A stretch of DNA of 64,000 nucleotides from Verticillium longisporum (taxonomy: Eukaryota; Ascomycota; Sordariomycetes; Glomerellales; Plectosphaerellaceae): positions 3,906,001-3,970,000 of the forward strand of contig JAETXT010000004.1 in assembly GCA_019188255.1 (NCBI GenBank). The letters are read 5' to 3'. Shown piece after piece: positions 55,966-64,000 of this stretch. The first letter of the stretch is position 1, and each line of letters opens with the position of its first letter. Under the pieces are notes generated by a model. That model ran no database searches, was not told where the DNA came from, and was given only the letters and a program-made list of their open reading frames with translations. Made by a program: the position numbers and the translations under genes.

Positions 55966-57333
55966 ATGTCATTCTCCAACGGGAGTAGTGGCACCAACGG
56001 GTCTATCAAGGCCACTGCTGTCGTGCAGCAACTGCGAGAGTTCGACAGCAAGTGGCTCCGACTCTGCTGGCATGACTATACGTCGACCGCAAGATGCCGC
56101 CTGGTGCCCATGAAGCGGGTGCTGGCCTTGCTGGAGTGCGGTGAGCCCTTGAGTTTACCGATCACCAAGGCCAGCCTAGGAATGCTCCAAACGGACGCCT
56201 TGATTCCGGAGACCACCGGTACAGGGATGTATGAGGCCTTTCCAGACTGGCTGTCTCTGAGGCGAGGTCCTGTTCCGGGCCATGCATCAGTATTTCTTGA
56301 CTTCAAACACAAGGACGGATCTGACGTTGATCTTTGCCCCCGAACACTTCTCCGCCATACTCTCGGATCAGCAGAGATCCACGGTTTATCGTTTCTGCTT
56401 GGCTTTGAGCTCGAGTTCGTGATCCTTGAGACCTGCGGAGAGAACCAACCACATGCTCTGCGTAACGTGGCTCACGGATGGTCTTTGGCTAGAGCGATCG
56501 CCGACTGTGGCCGAGAAGGAAGTTTCAACAGCATAATTGATGAGCTGCTCGACACCCTGCAAGGTGCAGGCGTTGAGATCGAGCAGCTTCACACCGAAAC
56601 GGGCCCGGGACAGTACGAAATTGTCCTGCCGCCACTGCCGCCTCTGGAAGCATGTGATACCCTGCTTCGGACCCGTCAAATTGTCGAAGCCGTGGCCATG
56701 CGGAATGGGTTCCACATGACACTGCATCCAAAGCCCTTTGCTGGAGGCAGTGGCTCTGCCTCACATGTACACATGTCGATCTGCTCCCCTGGCGGTAATG
56801 CGCCCCAGGTCTACGAAAGCTTCTACGCAGGTATCCTCACAAACTACCCAGCCCTTATTGCTTTGGCCTATCCCAATCCTGTGAGCTACGAGCGTATGGT
56901 TGATAGCTTCTGGGCTGGTGGCCGTTGGGTCACGTGGGGTACACAGAACAAGGAGGCGCCACTGCGAAAGTGTGTAGACAGCCACTGGGAGATGAAGACC
57001 CTGGATGGTCTGGCGAACCCCTACATCGCTGTAGCAGGCATACTTGCAGCCGGGACAGATGGCTTGGCCAAGGGGGAGCCCTTGGTTTGGCGCGACTGTG
57101 CCGTCGATCCAGCGAAACTTACGGCTGAGCAGCGACAAGAGCTTGGTGTGACGGTGAAATTTCCCAAGAACTTGGGGGAGGCTCTTGATGCTCTGAAAAC
57201 GAATGAGGTGCTAAAGGAGTTACTGGGACACGAGGTCGTAAAGAGATATACGGACGTTAAAAATGGCGAGATGCACATGATGGATTCAATGACCGTGGAA
57301 GGGCGCAGACAATGGATCATAGAGAGATATTGA
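55966..57333 (+). CDS. glutamine-synthetase-like amide ligase
   Basis: An ATP-dependent ligase of the glutamine synthetase fold, 455 aa, single exon. It has an N-terminal beta-grasp part (LRLCWHDYTSTARCRLVPM) and a catalytic domain with metal/ATP motifs GFELEFVILE, HTETGPGQYEIVLPP, GSGSASHVHMSI, WGTQNKEAPLRK and NPYIAVAGILAAGTDG. The catalytic glutamates and the Asn/Arg of the NxxxPLR block are kept, so it should be active. It is not the housekeeping eukaryotic GS (which is shorter and has different motifs) but the type related to the C-terminal domain of FluG and bacterial gamma-glutamylation enzymes. In this gene set it could join an amine to a carboxylate. That role is inference. Confidence 0.9.
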   Translation: MSFSNGSSGTNGSIKATAVVQQLREFDSKWLRLCWHDYTSTARCRLVPMKRVLALLECGEPLSLPITKASLGMLQTDALIPETTGTGMYEAFPDWLSLRRGPVPGHASVFLDFKHKDGSDVDLCPRTLLRHTLGSAEIHGLSFLLGFELEFVILETCGENQPHALRNVAHGWSLARAIADCGREGSFNSIIDELLDTLQGAGVEIEQLHTETGPGQYEIVLPPLPPLEACDTLLRTRQIVEAVAMRNGFHMTLHPKPFAGGSGSASHVHMSICSPGGNAPQVYESFYAGILTNYPALIALAYPNPVSYERMVDSFWAGGRWVTWGTQNKEAPLRKCVDSHWEMKTLDGLANPYIAVAGILAAGTDGLAKGEPLVWRDCAVDPAKLTAEQRQELGVTVKFPKNLGEALDALKTNEVLKELLGHEVVKRYTDVKNGEMHMMDSMTVEGRRQWIIERY

Positions 57334-57701
57334 AATGGCAGTTTCTAAGGAAAGCCATCGTCCTGCAATCAGATCTTCTCCTTCTTCTTCTTCTTCTTAG
57401 TATCGGATTGTTAAGCTCGCATGTCAACAGATATGATCCACATGGCCTACTCCACCATCAGCTCGTGAGCCAAGCTCCTGCCATATAAGCGTAATCTACT
57501 GGCAATGGATCTGTGAAAGTGATGTTTCCATTTAGGGACTCCATGAAGCAGAACATCGGCATAAGACTCGTGAGGGCGCGCTGGAAATCAACCACTTGTA
57601 TTCACAGTAAAGCTTGCTGTCGGGGCTGGGCTCGCAATGGCGCCTGCGCCAGTCGCAGCATTGACCAGCCAGTACACTTCTCAAATTCATCACGGCCGCT
57701 A
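57334..57701. other. convergent 3' region
   Basis: About 370 bp between the converging GS-like and oxoamine-synthase genes. A TTC-repeat tract (around 57379-57399) lies in the likely 3' UTR. Confidence 0.5.
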
Positions 57702-59266
57702 TTAACCCCTGACCGCAGCCTTCATGCCGTACACCTCGCTAGCGATGCGGGGGACATATTCTGCCGACTCGTCCTGTTCAATATCGAGCATCTCCCTGAC
57801 CCACTCGGCTATAGTGCTGACCGTCTTGTCGATGTCGGCCTTGGTGTTGTGGGCATGGAAAACCATGCGAACGCGGCTTTTGCCCTTTGGGACGACCGGA
57901 TATGCGAAGTTGTAGGCATTCATGTTTTCCGACATCATGTGGAAGAACAGGTACTGCTCGTGGCGCGGCTTAGTCCAGATGGGTACGATATGCGTATGGT
58001 AGGCGCGCTGCTCCCAGCCTTCCGAGAGGGGACATGAAAGGAGGCCCGCAGCTTTAGCTCGTTGCCACTCCAGATTTGTGGTTAGCTTCTCGAAAAAGTA
58101 GGTAACGATGTCTTGGATGCTCTGCTGCTCCTATTACGTGAAACCATTGTCAGTGGATGGATGCGTAACTCCCAGAGGCGAGAGTGGTGGGAATCGACGC
58201 AGACGTATGTCATACATACCGTGATCGTCGCTCCGGTAGAGAGAAGGTCGATGCCGGCCCTGATGGAGGCGACCATGGGGAACGATGGGGCGCCACTGTA
58301 AACGGCGAACCGCATCTGATTCATGATCACGGCATGGATGGTCTTGTTGCACAAGATCAAACCTGCAGGCCACAGATGGTCAGTACGAAAGCAGTCATCC
58401 ATGCGATCGGGGGGGAGGAAGGAAGCTGAATACTTGCCCCCAGTCGAGGCCATAGCTTTGCTGCACATATGGACCCGAATTGCAATTTCCTTCTCCAAGC
58501 CGAGCATCGAGACCAGTCCCCGACCTTTAGGTCCAAGGACGCCAACGCAGTGTGCCTCGTCTATGACAAACTGTGCATTGCCGAGAGGGAAAATCTCTTT
58601 AGCTGCCTGAACGAACTCCTTGAGAGGGCAAACATCTCCATTCATACTGTAGATAGATTCTACAAGAATGAGGATTGACTTGGTACCAGCTTTGAACTCT
58701 GGGTGTTCATCCCGGAGCATTTCCAAAGTCGTACGCAGAGAGAGCACGTCGTTGTGGGCGAAGGAGACCTTGTGAGATGCCCGACTGAGCTTCATGCCCT
58801 CGTGGGTCGAAGCGTGGACCAGTTCATCGTAGAGGTAACAGTCACCAGGCAGTGCAACGGCGCCAATGATGCCAACGTTACACAAGAAGCCTGAGTGGCC
58901 AATGAAGGCAGTCTCGGAGCCAAAGAACTCGGCAACCTGCTTCTCGACCTCGATCAAGTAGCTGTAATTTCCGTACTGGAGGCGAGAGCCTGCAGCACTG
59001 AGGTCCCAGTCTTCGCCATGCTTAGCCATTTCTTTGAGGTAAGCGTCCCGAATCCGGCCGGTACGGTTCAACGAGAGGAAGTCGCTAGACGCCCAATCAA
59101 TAACAGTATCATCCCAGCGAGGTTTTGCTGTAGAGAGCCTGAAGTCAGCTCGGAGGGTATCGAGGTGCTTCTCGATGTTGCGATAAAAGGCAAGCTCATC
59201 CTTCATGTATGGAGCCTGAAGGACATGATCCTTCAGCCAGTCGTTGAGCATCTCTTGGTAGTACAT
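57702..59266 (-). CDS. PLP-dependent alpha-oxoamine synthase (AONS/ALAS/SPT family)
   Basis: Condenses an amino acid with an acyl-CoA, releasing CO2, to form an alpha-amino ketone. Exons 59266-58438, 58362-58220 and 58130-57702 give 466 aa. Family residues: SAAGSRLQYGNYSYL, substrate/PLP histidine in DELVHASTHEG, Asp and His in VIDEAHCVGVLGPKGRG, and the Schiff-base Lys in MCSKAMASTGG. The first intron (58437-58363) needs a GC-AG site (donor GCAAGT) to join ASTGG to LILCNKTIHAV. No mitochondrial presequence is visible, arguing against HEM1, and there is no membrane anchor as in serine palmitoyltransferase LCB subunits. Among its neighbours it is the only enzyme that makes a carbon-carbon bond, so it is the likely core enzyme of the set. 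Confidence 0.92.
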
Positions 59267-59401
59267 GATAAGAGAATTGATGGGAAATGAATGGATTCAG
59301 ATGAGATAGGGAGTTGATTTGGTGCGAGATGCTGGGGCAACACGGACAGCGAGTGGTATGAAGCTGTGGACATGAGATCGGAGCACAGTCCCAACAGACG
59401 A

Positions 59402-59408
59402 TTTTATA
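59402..59408 (-). promoter_or_regulatory. TATA box candidate of the oxoamine synthase
   Basis: TATAAAA on the minus strand, about 136 bp upstream of the ATG. Confidence 0.42.
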
Positions 59409-59896
59409 ATACTTGTGATGCCACTCTTAAGCCTAGGAAGGAAGACAGAAATTCTTGATCACTGTGTTGCCCCAAGTCACGGCCCGTGAACATGCTTTCT
59501 TGAGCGCATATGCAGCCACTAAGAGTACTCCCGTGCCGACGCGTTTTCTGCCAAGGGACTGTTGGATTCAAGGTAATCTCCTGCGCTCTATGCATTTGCA
59601 ATGCATATGCAGGACGATCTCCGTCCCGCATAGCGCAACGCCAGAAAACAAGAAAGCTAGCTGCCTATTTCCGTATCCGGCGAAGTTCCCCTGAACCACG
59701 ACATCGGCAAAAGCTGAGACACCCTTAGTGATCAATCTTAAACCTGTACATGATAGTCACACCACATACTACATGCTGGCGGCCATGGATACGGGACGGA
59801 GTAAATGCGAAGCCGACCAAGTTGTTACGCGAACTTTCAGACTTCCATACGTCCATCGCAGCCAAATGGATCATGTAATGTTCAATATTGACTACA

Positions 59897-59923
59897 CTAC
59901 GAATGGAAAGCCTCCATTCGTAG
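59897..59923. repeat. perfect 11-bp inverted repeat
   Basis: CTACGAATGGA, five bases (AAGCC), then its exact reverse complement. It lies 630 bp upstream of the oxoamine synthase and 245 bp beyond the SDR stop codon. A dimeric-regulator site or an RNA hairpin are both possible. Confidence 0.8.
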
Positions 59924-60168
59924 CGCTGTCATAAGCCATTCTCGGGGGTGCCGCAGCAGCACTAAGGCCTGCTATAGGACTTGGAAAAACCTGTCACAGT
60001 CCCGTTTCCAGGCTTAGATGTAGAACCCCTCTCAACATCTCTAGGGATACCACAGGTTCAAGTGAGGGAATAAGTATCATGAGGGAGGAGATGTAGCGAT
60101 ATGTCCTGGGCTTGTGGTATATTTCAAGAGAAAAGGGTACCCTGGAAAGTGGAAAGCATCTCTGCCCA

Positions 60169-61203
60169 TCAAAATGTAGACGCGAAATTGCCTAGTCTTC
60201 CCCCGTCGGTCATGATTATAGACCCATTACAATAGGCACCAGCTCTTGAAGCAAGATACAGCACCGCTCCGGCCATGTCCTCTTCATTTCCCATCCTCTC
60301 CAGGGGTACCATGTCCCTTCCAATTCCTCCCCGGTCTATGATAGGGCCGGACATCTCGCTCGGGTATACTTGGAGATTCAAAGTGAGCTACAATGTTGAA
60401 GGAAGAGGAAAGCTCAAAGTACTGACGTCCTGGGCATATCATGTTTGCTCGTATTTCCCACCTTGGCAGTGCGACAGCTAGATTCTTCATCAGATGCGTG
60501 CATGCCGCCTTGGACTGGCTATAAGCGAATCCGGCCGTGTTAACCTGTTGCGTTCTTGTCATTATCCGTGAGCCCCCATGAGACGAGTCTCGTGATCACC
60601 TACCTTGTTGAAAGCGGCGATGGACGTGATGGCCACTACCTGAGACTTCTGCCACACGTTGCCCTTTCTGTTGCCGGCGTCTAGGAGCCTTAGGAAGGCC
60701 ATGGTAGTGTACCAGGTCGCAACAACATTCGCCTCGAAGGTTCGGGTATAGTCTTCAATTGGCACGTCCATGTTGACACGTGAGAAATCTTCGACTGATA
60801 TCTGGTCCTCGGAAGATGGTCGATACGTCTGCGGACCACTGATGCCGGCGTTGCAGATGAGCAGATTGATGTATCCAGTATCCGCCGAGATCACGTTTGC
60901 GGCGGATGTGAGGCTTGCCTTGGATGTGACGTCGCAAATAACCGGCTTCACAGCCTCAACACCTGTACTCTGAGCGGCCTCCTTTAGAATATCGCCGCGC
61001 CTTCCCAAGATATAAACAGTGGCCCCATTGGCAACCAGTGCTTTGGTCATAAGAAGACCGAGGCCTAAGCAGGAGGTTCAGCACGCCAACTCTGGCTCGA
61101 TGTTGTTGTCTCCGAGCATACCTGTGCCGCCACCTGTCACGACTGCGATGAGTCCTGTTACGCTGAAGAGGTTTCCAGCTTGTAATGTTGCAGGGCTTTC
61201 CAT
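60169..61203 (-). CDS. short-chain dehydrogenase/reductase
   Basis: An NAD(P)-dependent oxidoreductase with a Rossmann fold. Exons 61203-61122, 61064-60604, 60544-60427 and 60368-60169 give 286 aa. The cofactor loop VVTGGGTGLGLLM is spliced across intron 1. NLLICNAGISG, the catalytic Ser in VVAITSIAAF, YSQSK (YxxxK) and the C-terminal MAGAVLYLASRAGAYCNGSIIMTDGG block follow in order. The cofactor loop and active-site residues are intact. Within the gene set it would suit reduction of the amino ketone made by the oxoamine synthase, or oxidation of an alcohol; which one cannot be told from sequence. Confidence 0.93.
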
Positions 61204-62260
61204 GCTGGTTGAGGTCATTGGGGGCTGTAGGAATGATGAAAGATTCAGCTTGTACAGGCGCGAGATCTCTTACTTCAACCTGTAGTCCATCTGTTCATCG
61301 ACCACATATGCCTGGCATACCGAGAAGAAAACCATCGATGACAAATCATTCTTACGCAATTTGTTTGTCTTCTTCAATTCTCTATTCCGCCTAAACGAAA
61401 CGCCGACGTCGCGCAATGTCAGCGGCCTGCCACTCGGACAGGTTCTATCGATTTAAACGTGGAGCATCATTTCGCACACTGAAGTCCCGGAATAACCCAT
61501 GTATGTTAAACTTCTCAGAGGTTGGTTCCTATTTTTCCTTGGGCGGAACACAGCACCGTCTCACAGATCGGAAAAACGACCCACAGCGGCCGGCTGCCGA
61601 AAGACTCTCGGGTCATCGTGTGACTGTGATCTGCAGTTATCCGGGACATTCATCGGTGAGACACGGTAGACCCAGGATCGTCTTAGCGGTCGGGCAGATG
61701 GATAGGATGCCTGCAGTTCGGTCACTGTGCTTGGCTTGCTGCAAGTGCTGTCAATGCTCGACGAGAAGCGACATGTGTGACTCCGGCGGCGCGCGTATGC
61801 AGTACGAGCTCCGCCAGAGTGACCTGATTGCTCCTCACTCTAGTTCCAGTATTGCAGTGGCCAAGGTGAAGCACGGGTGCAGTATCATGCTTGCTCGCAC
61901 TCTCACTCCTTGATGAGGGAATTCGCACAGAGCGGGTGGTTGGACGAGAGGCATCCGACACGGACATTCCAGCCCACCGTGGTCTGCTGCATCAGTTGAA
62001 CAATGCAGGCAACCGGTCAGAAGCACCACAGATGTGATGATGTCTTTCTCTGGGCCTGGATGAACCAAGGAGAAGCGATTGCATCCATATGCTGCTCTGT
62101 GACATCGCGACGGAGACGATCATGGTGGTTTAATTTACAGATAACAACTCGATCACTAATCTTCAAGCTTGTCATCGCAGATGCTAGTAGGTCTTGTCTT
62201 GGAGAATTGCCGTTCTCAATGCTACTGGCGTGGTGAGAAGAACATTCAAATTGACTCGCC
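61204..62260. other. divergent promoter region, SDR / AsaB-type gene
   Basis: About 1.05 kb between divergent start codons. No gene was recognised inside. Confidence 0.45.
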
Positions 62261-63334
62261 ATGTTCGCCACGGTCACTGTCCAGGCCGAGCAAAGTCGCT
62301 CCGCCGCAGCCCTGACAAAAGCGAAGCTACGTTATGTTGCCGAAGGACATACTCCACAACCAAGCCCTCACAACTTCCATCTTCCGGACATCACGGAGTT
62401 TGGCGACACGCGCTTTCTTCCTCTTCACTCCGTCCGACCTGTCACTACTCTTAACGAGCTGACCACCAGCTCAAACCATGTTTCGCTGAGGGCTCACGGC
62501 TTCACAGCGATTCGGCGTCCAACAGCCCTGCACGCACCTCCGCACTGCCCTCATTCATTCAAGAACCCCGAACTGCTCAAGCAGCACGTCATTCCCGACA
62601 CCGAGTTGGCTCTCAAGCAATTGACTGGGTGCACAACCGTCGTCACGGAGGCTCTTCTCCTACGCTGTGCGCTTTGGTCCGCCACTGACTCTCTTGCAGC
62701 TCACGGGAGCGCTGGCGACAAGACTTCTGAGCTGAAGACCGGATTTCCCCAATTCATCGGATTCGACCCCATCTCTGGAGGTGGCAGTCCCGCGTCCAAG
62801 ATCCACTTGGATTACTCGCCCGACGGGGCCCGAATGCACATCCGGAGGTTTCATCCCAAGACCGCAGAGGCTGCTGCCGAGATCATCCGTGTCGAGGATT
62901 CCCTTGTGGCTGCTGGCAAAGACCTGAGCGATAGCTACAAACATAGCGGCGGTCCCCGATGGGCGCTTTACTCAACATGGAGACCACTCAAGACAGTCCG
63001 CCGGGATCCGCTGGCAGTTTTGGACTATACGACTTTCAGGGAAGACGACTATGTCCCGGCGGCCGTGTCCACACCTTCCCTGGGCCGCGAGGGTATCTGC
63101 GAGACGCACCCGGCGGAGTGCTATCTGGCCAGGCACTCTCAGCTGCACAAATGGTACTGGATCGACAACCAGACGCCCGAGGAGTGTCTCGTTCTGAGAT
63201 TTTTTGACAGTGACCAGGAGCGAGCTGGCAGCATTGCTGCCGGCGGCGTCCTACACTCGAGTGCTGAGTTAGAAGACGACGACGACACAGAGCCCCGCGA
63301 ATCGTTAGAAATCCGTAGCTTGTGCATTTGGTGA
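62261..63334 (+). CDS. AsaB/CmcJ/NvfI-type oxygenase-family protein
   Basis: A protein of the fungal AsaB / GA4-desaturase-like / CmcJ-NvfI group, which includes 2-oxoglutarate-dependent hydroxylases, desaturases and isomerases of secondary metabolism. 357 aa, single exon. Hallmarks: the PHCPHSFKNPELLKQHVIPDTE region, KIHLDYSPDGARMHIRR (the HxD of the iron site in HLDYS), GGPRWALYSTWRPLKTVRRDPL (the most conserved block), and HKWYWIDNQTPEECLVLRFFDS (distal His). An acidic tail EDDDDTEP is close to the C-terminus. No introns or frame problems. It is divergent from the SDR and directly upstream of another oxygenase on the same strand. Confidence 0.88.
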   Translation: MFATVTVQAEQSRSAAALTKAKLRYVAEGHTPQPSPHNFHLPDITEFGDTRFLPLHSVRPVTTLNELTTSSNHVSLRAHGFTAIRRPTALHAPPHCPHSFKNPELLKQHVIPDTELALKQLTGCTTVVTEALLLRCALWSATDSLAAHGSAGDKTSELKTGFPQFIGFDPISGGGSPASKIHLDYSPDGARMHIRRFHPKTAEAAAEIIRVEDSLVAAGKDLSDSYKHSGGPRWALYSTWRPLKTVRRDPLAVLDYTTFREDDYVPAAVSTPSLGREGICETHPAECYLARHSQLHKWYWIDNQTPEECLVLRFFDSDQERAGSIAAGGVLHSSAELEDDDDTEPRESLEIRSLCIW

Positions 63335-63866
63335 AGGCTTACAAGGCAGCTATAGTTCAATGCCACGCGATGTAGCCAGCTGGTTGGATTGTCAAGTATC
63401 TCTAGGCAAGGCTTTACGTTCATTGTGGAAACTCTCTCCTTCTTCTTGCTATATCATCTCATAATTCAGTCCACCCTGTGGAATTTTGTTTGAATTGACA
63501 TGTTTGAACCCGGGTTTAGAATTCCACGTGATGTGTGATTGCACTCTCTCATGTACATGTCATGTCACGCCATGCCTGTCTCGAACCATCTCATTTGTCT
63601 ACATACACCCAGCACTATCTACGTGCTACTCTGAACTCGGTATTGCGTGAAACGCAATCGATCATGCATTCTGTAACTTGCCGTCACGTACCAGCACGTT
63701 GTCTCAGTGGAAGCCGGCGAGACCTCATTGGTTCTAGGTATTGCATTTAAGTTGAAGAACGGCAGAGACCATGAAGTTCAGATACATATACGCTTCTCAT
63801 GAAGCAGAAGAGAACAGTACAGTTAATTTTCGGATCTTTGCTTACGTCCATACCTGCCGTATCAAC
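63335..63866. other. intergenic between two oxygenase genes
   Basis: About 530 bp separating two same-strand oxygenase genes; it should contain the 3' UTR of the first and promoter of the second. No further feature. Confidence 0.5.
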
Positions 63867-64000
63867 ATGGAGGACGAATTCACAGAAGTCCCTGTTGTGG
63901 ACTATTCTCTCTCACAGCATCCAGCCGGAAAGGCGGAATTCCTCTCACAGCTGCGGAATGCCATTGTAAATGTGGGGTTCTTCTACCTCAGCAATCATTC
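63867..64000 (+). CDS. 2-oxoglutarate/Fe(II) dioxygenase (IPNS-like), N-terminus only
   Basis: The first 44 codons of a gene cut by the right edge. EVPVVDYSLSQ and FLSQLRNAIVNVGFFYLSNH form the DIOX_N-type opening of isopenicillin-N-synthase-like dioxygenases, where a VPVIDF-like strand is followed by a helix and GFFYLxNH. The HxD...H iron site would lie beyond the edge. The ATG at 63867 is the first Met before family sequence. It follows the AsaB-type gene on the same strand. Confidence 0.85.
   Translation, partial: MEDEFTEVPVVDYSLSQHPAGKAEFLSQLRNAIVNVGFFYLSNH

Larger units (their letters stand above)
59267..60168. other. promoter region of the oxoamine synthase
   Basis: About 900 bp between the SDR 3' end and the synthase start. 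It holds a TATAAAA on the minus strand and a perfect 11-bp inverted repeat (both listed separately). Confidence 0.55.

Noticed and set aside
55966..57333. Interpretation as the housekeeping glutamine synthetase.
   Set aside because: Length and motifs match the FluG-type/bacterial-like group, not the short eukaryotic GS; the context is a metabolic cluster.
57702..59266. Interpretation as 5-aminolevulinate synthase of haem synthesis.
   Set aside because: No mitochondrial targeting sequence or haem-regulatory N-terminus, and its neighbours are tailoring and export genes.

Overview
The window looks like nuclear DNA of a filamentous ascomycete (Pezizomycotina, most likely a Sordariomycete). The evidence is: many genes with 50-110 nt introns and CTAAC/CTGAC-type branch sites, four Zn2Cys6 transcription factors, MFS transporters, an intron-containing tRNA-Trp, and an AT-rich block with the signature of repeat-induced point mutation (RIP). 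The species cannot be named from the sequence. Exon-intron models were assembled by hand; nearly all close to exact multiples of three, which is the main support for the splice sites quoted.

Layout: 1-3.4 kb holds a Zn2Cys6 regulator (open at the left edge) next to a sugar/alpha-glucoside-type MFS transporter. At 4.8-5.5 kb is an uncharacterised membrane protein. From 7.6 to 13.9 kb come an OsmC-like peroxidase, a broken mesaconyl-CoA hydratase/HTD2-like gene, a Zn2Cys6 regulator and an acyl-CoA dehydrogenase, possibly a CoA-ester catabolic group. At 14.3-18.7 kb a secreted S33/TAP-like peptidase and a beta-lactamase-like serine hydrolase are divergently transcribed. At 19.4-25.4 kb is a RIP-degraded AT-rich island into which two different, un-RIPed pogo/Fot1-type DNA transposons have inserted 13 bp apart in opposite orientation. 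From 25.6 to 38.3 kb come a Zn2Cys6 regulator, an ENA-type P-ATPase, polynucleotide kinase/phosphatase and Mediator subunit 18 (divergent pair), another Zn2Cys6 regulator and tRNA-Trp. At 41-42.8 kb lies a Ser/Pro-rich conserved-type protein, followed by an 8.2-kb gene-poor stretch.

From 51 kb to the right edge is a tight set of seven metabolic genes: MFS exporter, putative cyclase, glutamine-synthetase-like ligase, PLP alpha-oxoamine synthase, SDR, AsaB/CmcJ-type oxygenase family protein and a 2OG-Fe(II) dioxygenase cut by the edge. This has the content of a secondary-metabolite cluster whose carbon-carbon bond-forming enzyme would be the alpha-oxoamine synthase; no PKS, NRPS or terpene synthase is visible. 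It is the best candidate for an undescribed system here. The chemistry is inferred, not shown.

Two global oddities affect interpretation. First, at least ten sites in eight otherwise good genes need a one-base change inside a short homopolymer to stay in frame, almost always one base too few, which points to sequencing or assembly error rather than wholesale gene decay. Second, four introns in three genes need GC-AG splice sites, all with GCAAGT donors.
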